Below are positions 8,073 through 16,884 of a DNA stretch of 64,000 bases, piece by piece (position 1 is the first letter of the stretch; each line of letters starts with the position of its first letter). Origin of the DNA: G963422705 sp963422705 (lineage in GTDB: Bacteria > Poribacteria > WGA-4E > WGA-3G); contig OY730443.1 of assembly GCA_963422705.1 (NCBI GenBank), positions 2,790,001 to 2,854,000 on the forward strand, in the 5' to 3' direction. The notes beneath the pieces are model-generated. The model saw nothing but the letters and a program-made list of their open reading frames with translations, made no database searches and had not been told where the DNA came from. The translations under genes and the position numbers were made by a program.

Positions 8073-9140
8073 CTATGCCGGGGCGAAAACCGGTGAGGAA
8101 GCCACAGCTTCAGAATCACGGCGAATTCCTGATAATTGAACCGGGCGGTTTTCTCGTAAGGATTGCATCGCAGCAAGTGCCATAACAACCGGGGCGCGTC
8201 CATCTTCACCGGTGACTAAGGGTACGGTATCCTCCCGAATGCAGGCGAAAAATGCTTGCAATTCCGCCAGAAACGCCGCCTTATAACGTTCTACAAAAAA
8301 GTACGGTGGCAAGGACGTTTTCGCGCCTTCACGTCCACTAAACGTGAGGGTATCTGTCGAAGGGTTCCCCACTGTAAGCATACCTAACGAACCGAAAATC
8401 TCGACGCGCTGATCATAGCCATAGACGGCTTCCCGGCTATTGTCAATGGTTCCGATGACACCCTTACGGAACCTCAAGCTAAGCACCGCGGTGTCAATAT
8501 CCCCTGCTTCACCGATTTGTGAATCAACTCGAACGCTGCCGATGGCGTAGATTTCAGCAACTTCATCACCGATTAAATACCGCGCCATATCAAAATCGTG
8601 AATCGTCATATCTAAAAAGAGTCCGCCAGAAACTTTAATGTAATCAATGGACGGTGGTGCTGCATCGCGGCTAGTAATTCGCAGAAGATGTGGTTCGCCT
8701 AGCTGCCCAGAAACAATCGCCTCACGCATCCGGCGAAAATTCTGGTCAAATCTGCGATTAAAGCCTACCTGAAATTTAACGCCCGCCTTGTCTACAATGG
8801 ATAAGGTTTCATCAATTCGGCATAAATCCAAATCAATCGGTTTCTCACAAAAGATGTGTTTTCCTGCAGCGGCGGCTTGCTGACAGAAGCGAGCATGCGT
8901 ATCGGTTGAAGAACAGATAAGCACCGCGTCAATGGAACTGTCAGCGAACAGTAGCGCGGCATCATTCGTCACGGTGGACACATTCAACTGTTTCGCGAGC
9001 ACTTTGCTTACCGCCCGGTTTAAACCACAAATCGTGACGAGTTCGACATCCGGTATATCCTGTACGATATGCTGTATATGAAGCGCCCCGATGCGTCCGG
9101 CCCCAATGACACCGACGCGGATTTTAGTAGCTTTGTTCAT
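8073..9140 (-). CDS. iolG: Gfo/Idh/MocA oxidoreductase, inositol 2-dehydrogenase-like
   Basis: The product (355 residues from ATG at 9140; a start 15 bases upstream is also possible) has an N-terminal Rossmann motif VGVIGAGRIGALH, the CEKPIDL motif near residue 95 and the catalytic-region GGLFLDMTIHDFDMARYL near 170. These features and length fit NAD-dependent inositol 2-dehydrogenase, which oxidises myo-inositol to scyllo-inosose. The next gene upstream encodes an inosose dehydratase-like barrel, which supports this role. It converges with the ABC ATPase gene, leaving 12 bp between stops. Confidence 0.75.
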   Translation of the reverse strand: MNKATKIRVGVIGAGRIGALHIQHIVQDIPDVELVTICGLNRAVSKVLAKQLNVSTVTNDAALLFADSSIDAVLICSSTDTHARFCQQAAAAGKHIFCEKPIDLDLCRIDETLSIVDKAGVKFQVGFNRRFDQNFRRMREAIVSGQLGEPHLLRITSRDAAPPSIDYIKVSGGLFLDMTIHDFDMARYLIGDEVAEIYAIGSVRVDSQIGEAGDIDTAVLSLRFRKGVIGTIDNSREAVYGYDQRVEIFGSLGMLTVGNPSTDTLTFSGREGAKTSLPPYFFVERYKAAFLAELQAFFACIREDTVPLVTGEDGRAPVVMALAAMQSLRENRPVQLSGIRRDSEAVASSPVFAPA

Positions 9141-9194
9141 TAGATTTTTCCTCATTCACACCTTATGCATCAATTCTCAAACGAATTCATGATG

Positions 9195-10088
9195 CTACAA
9201 AATTGAACGCAAATACTTCAAATTCCGCGAGGCACTCTCCTTAGGACTGCCCATTCCGGGTAACACATCCTGCTCCACAACGCTCCACCCGTCGTACCCG
9301 TGCTTCTTCAATGCGGCGATGAACGCAGGAAAGTTGACATCGCCTTGCCCTAGCTCACAAAAGACACCTTGTCCGATGCATTTAAAGTAATCCCAGCGTT
9401 TCGCGCGTGAGCGCGCCACGATATCGGGATGACAGTCCTTAAAGTGAATGTGCCAAATACGGGGTGCATACCGCTGGAAGGCCTCAATTGGTTCGCCACC
9501 GCCAAAACGATAGTGCCCGGTATCAAAACACAATCCAACGAGCGCCGGTTCCGTGAGGTTCATCAGCATATCCACTTCCGCGGGTGTCTCCACGTAACCG
9601 GCGCAGTGCGGATGGAAAACGGTGCGGAGCCCAGTTTCGTCTCGAACCGCTTGTGCAATGCGATGCACACCTACTACAAAAGTATCCCACTGGGACGGGG
9701 TTAACCCATGTTCCGAAGTAATCCGTCCGGCGTGTCGCACCCGAATTTCCGAAGTACCGTTATCATCTGAAAGCACGATAAAGGGGGTATCCCCTGCCAC
9801 ATCGGCTAACAACCGGGCGTGGCGTAATGCCTGCGCTTCACCTGCGGCATGAGACGCTACATTGCTGAGCGCCACAGGAACGAAACCTGCCAACAACGTT
9901 AACCCACGCGTCTCAACGGCATCGCGGAGTTCAACGGCATCCGTCGGCATAAAACCCCAATCCCCCAATTCGGTACCAAGGTAGCCAATGGTACGCATCT
10001 CGTCTAACACTTGCGCGTAACCAGGCGCTTCGCCGGTTAATTCAAATTCTAGAACCCCCCAAGAGCAAGGGGCATTTGCGATTTTCAT
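9195..10088 (-). CDS. iolE: Inosose dehydratase-like TIM-barrel protein
   Basis: The 297-residue product starts MKIANAPCSWGVLEF, contains GYLGTELGDWGFMP near residue 35, and metal-site segments HPHCAGYVET, CFDTGHYRFGG and WHIHFKDCHP, ending with GQGDVNF and a WSVVEQDV strand. This is the IolE-type barrel, which dehydrates scyllo-inosose in myo-inositol catabolism. It lies 54 bp upstream of the iolG-like gene on the same strand, so the two probably form an operon. A related isomerase activity cannot be excluded. Confidence 0.75.
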   Translation of the reverse strand: MKIANAPCSWGVLEFELTGEAPGYAQVLDEMRTIGYLGTELGDWGFMPTDAVELRDAVETRGLTLLAGFVPVALSNVASHAAGEAQALRHARLLADVAGDTPFIVLSDDNGTSEIRVRHAGRITSEHGLTPSQWDTFVVGVHRIAQAVRDETGLRTVFHPHCAGYVETPAEVDMLMNLTEPALVGLCFDTGHYRFGGGEPIEAFQRYAPRIWHIHFKDCHPDIVARSRAKRWDYFKCIGQGVFCELGQGDVNFPAFIAALKKHGYDGWSVVEQDVLPGMGSPKESASRNLKYLRSIL

Positions 10089-10117
10089 TAGGCTATATAT
10101 TCTCTCTTATGACGTGT

Positions 10118-10713
10118 TTAAAATCCTCTTTTCGACACAATACAGGAGCGGGCATTCCTCCCCGATAGAACGGTCTGCGTCGTCTCTGGCGCAGACGGGA
10201 CTTGATACGGTTCTAACCGAGCTAAAGCAGCGGGGAGGAATGCCCTAAATACAATGAAGTACCTTTTGCCAGCCTCTGTCTGTGAATAGTTACGCTTGCG
10301 CAAGTTATGTTCATAACAGAGGGTTTTGCCGTTATCGATGGTATTTTTACCGCCCTTATCTTTCGGTTTGATATGTTCTGCGGCAAGTGTAACGCCATCC
10401 GCCTCACCCCGTCCACAAACAACACACATGTGACGGTCCCGTTCAAAAATAGCTTTTCTGCACTGCGCGGAAAACTCAAACAGTACAACTTCCTGTACAG
10501 AATCCGGTTCGTACTTATAAACGCCCTTTCGTACCTTAATCAACTTCCCCTCTTGATGGAGTTTCCTGATAGTTCGCCACAGGACCCCGGAGGTTTACCC
10601 TGTTCTTGAACATATTGTTCGGTTACCCAATCTACCACCGGACCATCCGCGAGTTCTCGGTTTGGGTGGTTTACAAAATACGCCATTACCAATTCACGAA
10701 TTGTTCTTGCCAT
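10118..10713 (-). pseudogene. HNH restriction endonuclease, frameshifted and 3'-altered
   Basis: Reading starts at ATG 10713 (MARTIRELVMAYFVNHPN) and runs about 40 codons until a frameshift near 10590 (aaacctccggggtcc); the second frame continues with LWRTIRKLHQEGKLIKVRKG and a clear HNH core: CVVCG, AAEHIKPKDKGGKNTIDNG, CYEHNL. After KRYFI the sequence is replaced by a palindromic repeat (10130-10245), so the native C terminus is lost. Start and methyltransferase stop overlap by 20 bases, the layout of a restriction-modification pair. It is probably inactive as read, unless the frameshift is a sequence error. Confidence 0.75.
10130..10245. repeat. Palindromic mobile repeat inside the HNH gene 3' end
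   Basis: A perfect 15-bp inverted repeat at 10150-10164 and 10231-10245 brackets a second hairpin (GTCTGCG/CGCAGAC at 10173-10179 and 10190-10196). The left flank from 10130 and the right arm recur at 56853-56914, there joined without the middle section. Its form is that of a REP/MITE-like unit. Confidence 0.6.
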
Positions 10714-11521
10714 GTTTTCCTACAGGTTCTTCAAAGAGGCGTAATTGATTTTCAGCATGACTTACCCGCTCTTTCGCGAGTTTACAGTATTCTTGGTCAA
10801 TCTCAATGCCAATGCCACGCCGGTTGTGTAACTGTGCGGCGACTAAGGTGGTGCCACTCCCGAGAAACGGGTCGAGAACGGTGTCATGAACGTAACTAAA
10901 GAGTTTGATACAGCGGCGTGGGAGCTCAACCGGAAAGGGTGCGGGATGGCCAATTCGCTTCTTACTCTCACCGGGGAAGGACCAGAGCCCATTTGTCCAC
11001 TCCATAAACTCTTCTTTATTCATATCCGATTCGCCGCTCCCACTTGTTTTCTTCCACTGCTCCTTATAGAGCACAACAATCAGTTCAACAGGCGCGATGA
11101 CGTAGGGGGCAGATGCCTTCAACCACGAGCCCCAAGCGGTTCTTCGGGAGATGTTTCCCTCATTCCAGACGATGGTGGAGTGATATTGAAATCCGACGTT
11201 CGTTGCCAATTTTGTCAAATCTGCACCAACGTGTTTCTGCCCACCCTTGTTCTTATCCAAAGGGATATTGAGACAAAATCTGCCATCCGGCTTAAGCCAT
11301 TGCAAACAGCGTGAGAACCACGCTTCAGAAAAGGCGAGATAATCGGCGTAAGAGAGCGCATCGTCATTTGAGTTGTATTCGATATCAACATTATAGGGTG
11401 GCGATGTGACGATGAGCTCGATGCTAGCTTCCTCAATCGCGCGTGTTGTCAGCACATTATCATTGATAATAGCGTAGCACGAAACCGCCATTTCCTCGAA
11501 TGGTTCATTATTAGAAAACAC
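10694..11521 (-). CDS. Site-specific DNA methyltransferase, beta-class (N4-cytosine or N6-adenine)
   Basis: The 275-residue enzyme has motif IV TSPPYNVDI near residue 40 ahead of motif I DPFLGSGTTLVAAQ near 217, the beta-class order. The SPPY form is most often seen in N4-cytosine methyltransferases. GIGIEIDQEYCKLAKERV follows motif I. Its 3' end overlaps the HNH nuclease gene, as expected of a modification gene translated with its endonuclease. With the nuclease broken, it may now be a solitary methylase. Confidence 0.85.
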   Translation of the reverse strand: MFSNNEPFEEMAVSCYAIINDNVLTTRAIEEASIELIVTSPPYNVDIEYNSNDDALSYADYLAFSEAWFSRCLQWLKPDGRFCLNIPLDKNKGGQKHVGADLTKLATNVGFQYHSTIVWNEGNISRRTAWGSWLKASAPYVIAPVELIVVLYKEQWKKTSGSGESDMNKEEFMEWTNGLWSFPGESKKRIGHPAPFPVELPRRCIKLFSYVHDTVLDPFLGSGTTLVAAQLHNRRGIGIEIDQEYCKLAKERVSHAENQLRLFEEPVGKHGKNNS

Positions 11522-11606
11522 GTCTTTCTCCTATGCACAATGTAACGGTTATAGTATTTCGCCCAATAATCCTATGTATTTATTATACAATATCTGCTTA
11601 ACATTT

Positions 11607-11708
11607 GCAAGCCACCTAATTTTGTTTTGATTAATATAAGTTAAGTATTATTTACCGAAGTGAGGCCTCGAATCTCAGATGTAGACATCTGTTGAAAACG
11701 GAATTTGT
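11607..11708. repeat. 102-bp direct repeat, copy 1
   Basis: This block begins GCAAGCCACCTAATTTT and ends AACGGAATTTGT. A near-identical copy (two substitutions, one missing T) in the same orientation lies at 18525-18625. It includes the 14-bp palindrome AGATGTAGACATCT with one mismatch and GAGGCCTC. It cuts off a sigma-factor gene at its right edge. Confidence 0.8.
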
Positions 11709-11935
11709 AAAGTGGTCAATGACAAGGTTTTCAGCAATGCGGTAAAGCCACACGTAAAACGACGACTCACACCGGTAGGTCTGAATTCCTCGATACGCCT
11801 TGAACCAAACATCCTGGGTCAAGTCTTTGGCGACTTCGGGTTCTGTGGCGCGTCGGAGGATATCGGTATACAGACGGTAGTGGTATTTTTCGACCAGGGG
11901 GCCAAAGGCATCGATGTTACCCTGAGAAAGAGACA
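11709..11935 (-). pseudogene. ECF sigma-70 factor fragment (region 2 only)
   Basis: The minus strand encodes QGNIDAFGPLVEKYHYRL, LTQDVWFKAYRGIQTY and LYRIAENLVIDHF, the region-2 core of ECF sigma factors. There is no good start codon in this frame, and the reading runs into the 102-bp repeat at 11708, where it soon stops, so region 4 is missing. It is a decayed fragment cut by the repeat. Confidence 0.7.
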
Positions 11936-11961
11936 GAATGCTAACTGAAACGCGCGGGTGT

Positions 11962-12315
11962 TCATGGAGCCGGGGATACAGGAGTCAGTCTGTCTCCCTG
12001 TTTCTCATACAGGCGTTGCATGATTTTCGCTAATAGATCGGATTTTGCGGTGATGCGCTTCATACCTTCTTTATCCCCGTGGATCGCAATCGTATCCTTT
12101 GCCCATTTTATGTCCTTGCGCATCTGTATCGTTTTTTCTCGTCGCTCAAGACAACACCCGCAATCTTTTTCGGGATTTATGCCTGCGGGGGGCTTCCTTG
12201 TGGTGTTCCGACGAGGCGTGGAATCTGTATGACTCTTCACACTTCGGGATCTCTGAGGCATGGCATTCTGCTGCTGTGTCAGTGCCCATGCAATTCCCAA
12301 AAGCATCATCGTCAA
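11962..12315 (-). CDS. Small exported protein with a CGCC motif
   Basis: The ORF of 117 codons begins MTMMLLGIAWALTQ; the preceding codons of the same frame (KIFIISLL) would lengthen this into a proper signal sequence, so the start is uncertain and an upstream ATG (near 12336) is one base out of frame. The mature part has a CGCC pair and a basic helical C terminus. It is the last intact gene of the minus-strand cluster that begins near 17300. I recognise no family. Confidence 0.45.
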   Translation of the reverse strand: MTMMLLGIAWALTQQQNAMPQRSRSVKSHTDSTPRRNTTRKPPAGINPEKDCGCCLERREKTIQMRKDIKWAKDTIAIHGDKEGMKRITAKSDLLAKIMQRLYEKQGDRLTPVSPAP

Positions 12316-12344
12316 GAGGCTGATGATAAAAATCTTTTCATCAG

Positions 12345-13093
12345 TTACTCTGTTACAAATTTCATGTTGTACCGAACCGGGATTTCCTCTCCGAGTTCTT
12401 CTGATAAACGTTGGGTTTCACGAAGATCTTCAAGCTGTCGGTGTAGCGTCGATGCTACCGGTTCGGGGGTTATTCGAGAGAAGGCTTCTGTCATTTTTAT
12501 CGCTTCATTCACTGTCAGATCACGGCTGTTGTGTATTTGGATTGTTTCAATGATAATATCGATTTCAGGATAATCTCCGTATTGCTCGCGGAACGCCGCT
12601 TCAAAACGCTGGTACGCGTATTCTGGATCGGTATCGAGGTTGGCATTGTAATCCTCAAATCCTGTTTTTACGACAGCCAGGTTGTAGGGTGCCTCTGGAT
12701 CGAGATAAGAGAGATCGTCTTCAGAAAACGGTTCCTCTTCTGAGTTCTGCGATACGGATGTCACTTCCGTGGAAGGATCAGAAATGAGAGCTATAGGGTC
12801 CCCCCCCCGGAGTGTTTTTCTTCTGTATCAGAAAAAGGGGCCTGTTTTTCTGAGGAATCGACACTCGAGGGTACAGAGGCTGTTGGGGGAGCTCTTTCGG
12901 GGGAATCTTGCGCCGGGAGATGCTCATGAGCAGGTAAAGGCTGTTGCGCGGGGCCATCGACCGTGGTATTTACGGGAAGAGGGGTTCGTGATTCTCTCCA
13001 CTGTTTCATCTCCCATTTCGTGTAGATTAAAACACCGGTACATACAAGGACTATTAGAAGCGTCGCAGCGATAATGAAATTACGGAGAAGCAT
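12345..13093 (-). pseudogene. Single-pass membrane protein with FG-core domain, split at a G9 tract
   Basis: The first 100 codons from ATG 13093 encode a membrane anchor (residues about 5-25) and a proline-rich linker, then meet nine Gs (C9 on the plus strand, 12800-12808) and stop. With ten or seven Gs the frame enters DPIALISDPSTEV and the 139-residue domain that ends at 12345, containing YGDYPEIDII. That domain resembles those at 47366 and 49367. The start overlaps the stop of the gene at 13080. It could be phase-variable, decayed, or a sequencing error. Confidence 0.6.
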
Positions 13094-13946
13094 TGTGAGA
13101 GTCCTTTACCTTGGGTCGGCTCTGCAAAATAAATGAGATTTCAAGGGTGTCTACTTCATGACGACTCATCTCAGCTGTTGTTTCGAGCTGTTGGAGTCCG
13201 AGTTCAAAAGCCTTAATATGGTGGGCATACTTTTCGTCATCCACCTCTTTGAACATCTCGAGTTGTAATTCAACCATCCTTATAAATTGCGGAAGTTTCC
13301 CTTTTCCGTCGATGCACAACTGAAAAACAATATCAGACCATTCGTCAAGGTGTGGATGCGATCCAAACATAACTTTTGCGTATTTGTCAAACGATGCACG
13401 GGTGGCTTTCTTATCTGTAGAGAGGTGAGCATTTACCTCGGCGATGTAACGATCGAGCTCTTCAATGTCATCCATCCAGACATCACGCAACTGAAAACGC
13501 TGCAGTGGCGCAACAACGGTATCAGGGGATACCCCTTGCGTTTTATGTTGTTTCGCAAGGGTGTCGTAATATTTTAATCTTTTTTGATGACGTTGTATTT
13601 GCTCCTGATGCTTTTCGGCATCAATGTCGATTAGCATCAGGATGACTAATTCTGCCGCACGTTTGAGTTCTGATATGCTGCCTTTCTGGTTCTGACTGAG
13701 ATTCAAGTAGAGGGATTCCCATTCGGGGACGTGTCTGTGTTTGCCGAATAAGTTTTCTGAAACTTTTGCGAGTTCAGTGTGTGCTACATCTGGCTCGGTG
13801 GCGATAAGCATCTCAAATGCTTTCAGATGCTTATTCCATGGAGGTGTCGCGTCTTTCGCGGGCGGGTGCGTCTTCTGAGTGTCGCTGAAAGCGAGGAAAC
13901 AGATGCCGAGTAGTGATAAACAGAGTATCAAGCGGATAACTTGCAT
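13080..13946 (-). CDS. Secreted protein with two tandem FG-core domains
   Basis: The 288-residue product has a signal peptide (LILCLSLLGICFLAF) and two internally similar units, residues about 55-130 and 182-257. Each contains a helix, an FG turn (LFGKHRHVPEWESLY and MFGSHPHLDEWSDIV) and a long acidic helix ending in HQKRLKYYD or HIKAFELGLQQLE. The unit matches the C-terminal domains of 12345, 47366 and 49367. No known family is recognised. It is followed in overlap by the membrane-anchored gene at 13093, so the two are likely co-translated. Confidence 0.65.
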   Translation of the reverse strand: MQVIRLILCLSLLGICFLAFSDTQKTHPPAKDATPPWNKHLKAFEMLIATEPDVAHTELAKVSENLFGKHRHVPEWESLYLNLSQNQKGSISELKRAAELVILMLIDIDAEKHQEQIQRHQKRLKYYDTLAKQHKTQGVSPDTVVAPLQRFQLRDVWMDDIEELDRYIAEVNAHLSTDKKATRASFDKYAKVMFGSHPHLDEWSDIVFQLCIDGKGKLPQFIRMVELQLEMFKEVDDEKYAHHIKAFELGLQQLETTAEMSRHEVDTLEISFILQSRPKVKDSHNASP

Positions 13947-14078
13947 TTCCGATCCTTTCTTTACTTTAAGTTTTAGAGAGGTGGGCTTATCTGGAAAAAT
14001 TGCTAAGACGAATTTCGAGATAAATCGGATTTGATACGAATTCAGGAAAATAAACCTCCATTTGGTGTTAAAAATCCC

Positions 14079-14864
14079 CTATGGTGGGCTGGGTTTCGTG
14101 CGACGGAGTTCCTCTCCTTCCTCCTTGATACCTACCCTTTCTACTGCCAGTTCACGATCTGCGATCTTCCACGCTTCGCGCGAAAGGAGAATATCCTCAG
14201 CATCCTGAGAAAGCTGATCAAGACTCTTTACCTCGCCCAATTTCTCGAGGTCGTTAAAAAGCACATCCACTTTCTCGGCAGGCAACGTTTCTAATGCCAC
14301 ATCCCGAGCGTATGATAGTTGTTCGGGGGTCAGGTTGGCAAATAACGACAGCATCACGGAGCGTTCAGCTTTGGAGGAGTCTAAGAGGACATCGGCGAGG
14401 GCCTTTCTCTTTTTGCCATTTTCTAGCATCCGTTCCACGTAGGCATTATTGCGCTTATTCCAGAGTGTGATGGCTTCTTCATACGTCATGCCTTTGTAAG
14501 GCCCTTCGGTATACCGAAGCACACCCGCATCGGTTGCGTTTTCAATATGTGTCGGGGCTCGTTGCTCCGTCACACCCATTGTATCGGTTGTCATTTCAGA
14601 TGCAGATAGGGGTATGCCATCTACAGAATCGGATACCTGTTCGAGAAGACTTTGTGTTCCATTTGCTTTTGCGATGGATTTTCTGCGCAAGTGTTCAGCT
14701 CTGGCAGCCTCTATTTCTTGCTGTTTTTGGGCTTTGACACTCTCACGCCAGATTCTGTCTTGTCTCGCGAGTTCACGGCGTCCGACGAACAGGAACATCG
14801 CGATAGAGATGACAAAGATAACAATGAAGAAGAGTGCCCGTTGATTTGCAAAGATACGAATCAT
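14079..14864 (-). CDS. Single-pass membrane protein with charged helical ectodomain
   Basis: The 261-residue product has an N-terminal membrane segment (residues about 9-27), an RQDRIWRESVKAQKQQ coiled-coil-like stretch, a variable linker and an acidic helical domain with MTYEEAITLWNKRNNAYV and LFANLTPEQLSYARDV. RBS AGGAG precedes ATG. A 16S rRNA shard lies 130 bp upstream. Architecture matches the other membrane-anchored proteins of this region, but I see no FG core. Function unknown. Confidence 0.6.
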   Translation of the reverse strand: MIRIFANQRALFFIVIFVISIAMFLFVGRRELARQDRIWRESVKAQKQQEIEAARAEHLRRKSIAKANGTQSLLEQVSDSVDGIPLSASEMTTDTMGVTEQRAPTHIENATDAGVLRYTEGPYKGMTYEEAITLWNKRNNAYVERMLENGKKRKALADVLLDSSKAERSVMLSLFANLTPEQLSYARDVALETLPAEKVDVLFNDLEKLGEVKSLDQLSQDAEDILLSREAWKIADRELAVERVGIKEEGEELRRTKPSPP

Positions 14865-14992
14865 GAGTCTATCTCCTATAGGGTGTCATCCGCTTGTGTC
14901 TCGCGTCTATCCGCGTCCGGATAGACGGACTTTTGACACAGCGGCGGTTGTTATTCATTAATTGTCAAGAAATACGATTGTTCGACATTGAC

Positions 14993-15141
14993 GCAGGCTC
15001 ATCTCTGAGCGGCAGCCGAAGCCACCTTTCATAACCGAAACCAAAGTCACGGCCAGCGTATTTGGTATTAGCCACTCTTTCGAATAGTTATCCCCATCTC
15101 AGAGGTAGATTACCCACGCGTTACTTACCCTTTCGACACTT
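14993..15141 (-). rRNA. 16S rRNA shard (about E. coli 105-235)
   Basis: About 140 bp match the 16S segment at 17600-17735 nearly base for base, including the reverse complements of GAGTAACGCGTGGGTAATC-like and GGCTAATACC-like positions. Both ends join unrelated DNA. It is a fragment, not a gene, and lies between two membrane-protein genes. Confidence 0.8.
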
Positions 15142-15574
15142 TTTAGGGTCTCGCCGATCGTGACAGTGTAGGTGTGTCCCACAGGGTCTTTTGGAAATCG
15201 CCTGTAGCGGCGTGTTTCCATCTGTGGGCAGGAGTGTACCGAGCAAGCGATAGGGTTCTCTTTGGCGTGGCAGTCGCCAACCCAGCGGACGGAACAGGTC
15301 AGCGGGTAAGGTAAGCAACCTGAAAGGTTCTGGCGGGATGGCGCGGCACATTGCCATCCCGCCCTTTTCCCTCCGCTCTCCGATTATTCTCGACAATCGT
15401 CCGCTAGAAATCGGTTTTCTGAAAATCCGAGAGCGTCTCCTGTGGGAACGAGACCTTTTTGCGGAAACTTCGTGAGGAGACGCTGACGTTCTTCTCCCGC
15501 TGTGTATCGGAATTTCGTTCACCAGAATCTTGAGAACGACCTGCCACAAAAGCTAAAGGGCTTCAACACACGAG
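15142..15574. other. Gene-free stretch with strong palindromes
   Basis: No gene is supported here. A perfect 11-bp stem at 15332-15342/15353-15363 (GGCGGGATGGC...GCCATCCCGCC) is followed by CTTTTCC, and GCGTCTCC/GGAGACGC arms lie near 15431 and 15475. A 142-codon minus ORF spans them but is compositionally unlike the neighbouring genes, has no RBS and ends in the 16S shard. Confidence 0.45.
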
Positions 15575-16264
15575 TTACATTCCCAACTCTGCGCGTATCT
15601 GAGTGAGAATCGTATCTGCCGTTTGCTCTCCCCAGTTTTTGGCAACAAGTGTCCATGTCTCATCGAGTACGGATACTCTGACATCCCTGGGTAGAAGGAA
15701 AAGGTTTTCTCGAAAGTCAGCAAAAAACTCGTCTTTCGCTTGTAATGCAAGTTCACGGATTGCGTCTTTCGCTTCATCGGTTGAATAGCGTTCATGGAAT
15801 TCTTCGGGGGTTAATTCGGTAACCCTGGCGATTTCAGGATACTTTTCCGCCATTTGTTTACCCAATATCTCAAATTGTTCTTGAAACCATAGAGATGCTT
15901 CCTCTTCCGAAAGTCCTTCAAAAACGGATGGGACGGCCTTCTCCGCTTCTTCTGCAGTCCTTGTGTGGAGAGTGCCAGGGTTTTCCACGGGAGCAACACT
16001 CCTAAGCTCTTCCGAATGTTCCAAAGTGCTAGTGTATTCAGGGGTGGGATGATGCTCGGCGTGATTGTGTTCCGCATGGCGCTGAGTTTCTTCAGAAGAA
16101 GTTTCCACTATTGGAAGTGCTTTCTTAACAGCAGGAGTTGTGGCACCGTAGATTCTCACCGCCTCGGTTTCAGAGCGGTTTTTCTGATAGAAGTACAAAG
16201 AAACGCCCACTATCATGAGCAGGATAAGAATAGAACCGAGTAAGCTTCTGATATGTTTTAACAT
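15575..16264 (-). CDS. Single-pass membrane protein with His-rich linker
   Basis: The 229-residue product has an N-terminal membrane segment (residues about 8-25), a linker with HAEHNHAEHHP that could bind metal, and an acidic helical C-terminal domain (WFQEQFEILGKQMAEKYPEI). It follows the two zinc-ribbon genes on the same strand, 20 bp after the first, and is probably in their operon. Architecture resembles the 13093, 14079 and 49367 products. No family recognised. Confidence 0.6.
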   Translation of the reverse strand: MLKHIRSLLGSILILLMIVGVSLYFYQKNRSETEAVRIYGATTPAVKKALPIVETSSEETQRHAEHNHAEHHPTPEYTSTLEHSEELRSVAPVENPGTLHTRTAEEAEKAVPSVFEGLSEEEASLWFQEQFEILGKQMAEKYPEIARVTELTPEEFHERYSTDEAKDAIRELALQAKDEFFADFRENLFLLPRDVRVSVLDETWTLVAKNWGEQTADTILTQIRAELGM

Positions 16265-16284
16265 AGTCTCTGTCTCCTGACAGA

Positions 16285-16758
16285 TTATCTGTCGGTGAGG
16301 GTATTCTTGATGGCAGGGCGTGGCACCGTGCCGACAGGGGATAGTTTTGGATTCGGTGCCTTCTCACTTGTTCTATCTGAACGGCTATAGTCCCAAGGAG
16401 GTCTCCGACATGTATGCCCGAAACACCCAAGGTACGTAATACCACAAAGTCCACACGTTTTCTGATGCGCTGTTAAGTCGTCAACCACCATTTTACAATT
16501 CGGGCTGGCACAGTGAATGTGTGTTTCTTGACATCGTTTCCAGTGTGCATTGCAAATGGTGCAGATGAGTTCGTGTTGACTCACATGAGTTACGCTTAAA
16601 CCACAATAGGGGCACTTTGGATGCCACATATGACGTAATTTAAACAGCTCCTTAAAACCCGGTAATCTACAAACGTCATCAGATTGTGATAGGGCTACTG
16701 CGCCGAGGATGATAATAACAGGAATAAAATAACTCGCGTGTTTCTTCAGATGTCTCAT
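16285..16758 (-). CDS. Membrane-anchored Cys/His zinc-ribbon protein A
   Basis: From ATG at 16758 the product is 157 residues with a membrane or signal segment (YFIPVIIILGAVALS) and a run of metal-binding pairs: CPYC, H, CTIC, C, THIHC, C, H, C..C, C. Its core aligns with the gene at 16885 (CPYC...H...C.ICN...CQE.H.HC). The ATG at 16758 is preferred over 16809 because a G-rich RBS precedes it and the signal sequence then starts properly. Role unknown; structural zinc binding is inferred. Confidence 0.65.
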   Translation of the reverse strand: MRHLKKHASYFIPVIIILGAVALSQSDDVCRLPGFKELFKLRHMWHPKCPYCGLSVTHVSQHELICTICNAHWKRCQETHIHCASPNCKMVVDDLTAHQKTCGLCGITYLGCFGHTCRRPPWDYSRSDRTSEKAPNPKLSPVGTVPRPAIKNTLTDR

Positions 16759-16884
16759 TTGGTAACCCCCACTGTAGCCTTGAGAATTGAAAGTAAGCGT
16801 AAATAACATCAGAAGTTATTTACCTCGTTTTCCGACTCACCTCCTGTTCATCATAATGATGCCCTTTTGATAAAACATCTAAAT

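Noticed and set aside
15121..15549. 142-codon minus-strand ORF
   Set aside because: No RBS, composition unlike neighbours, contains long palindromes and ends inside a 16S shard.
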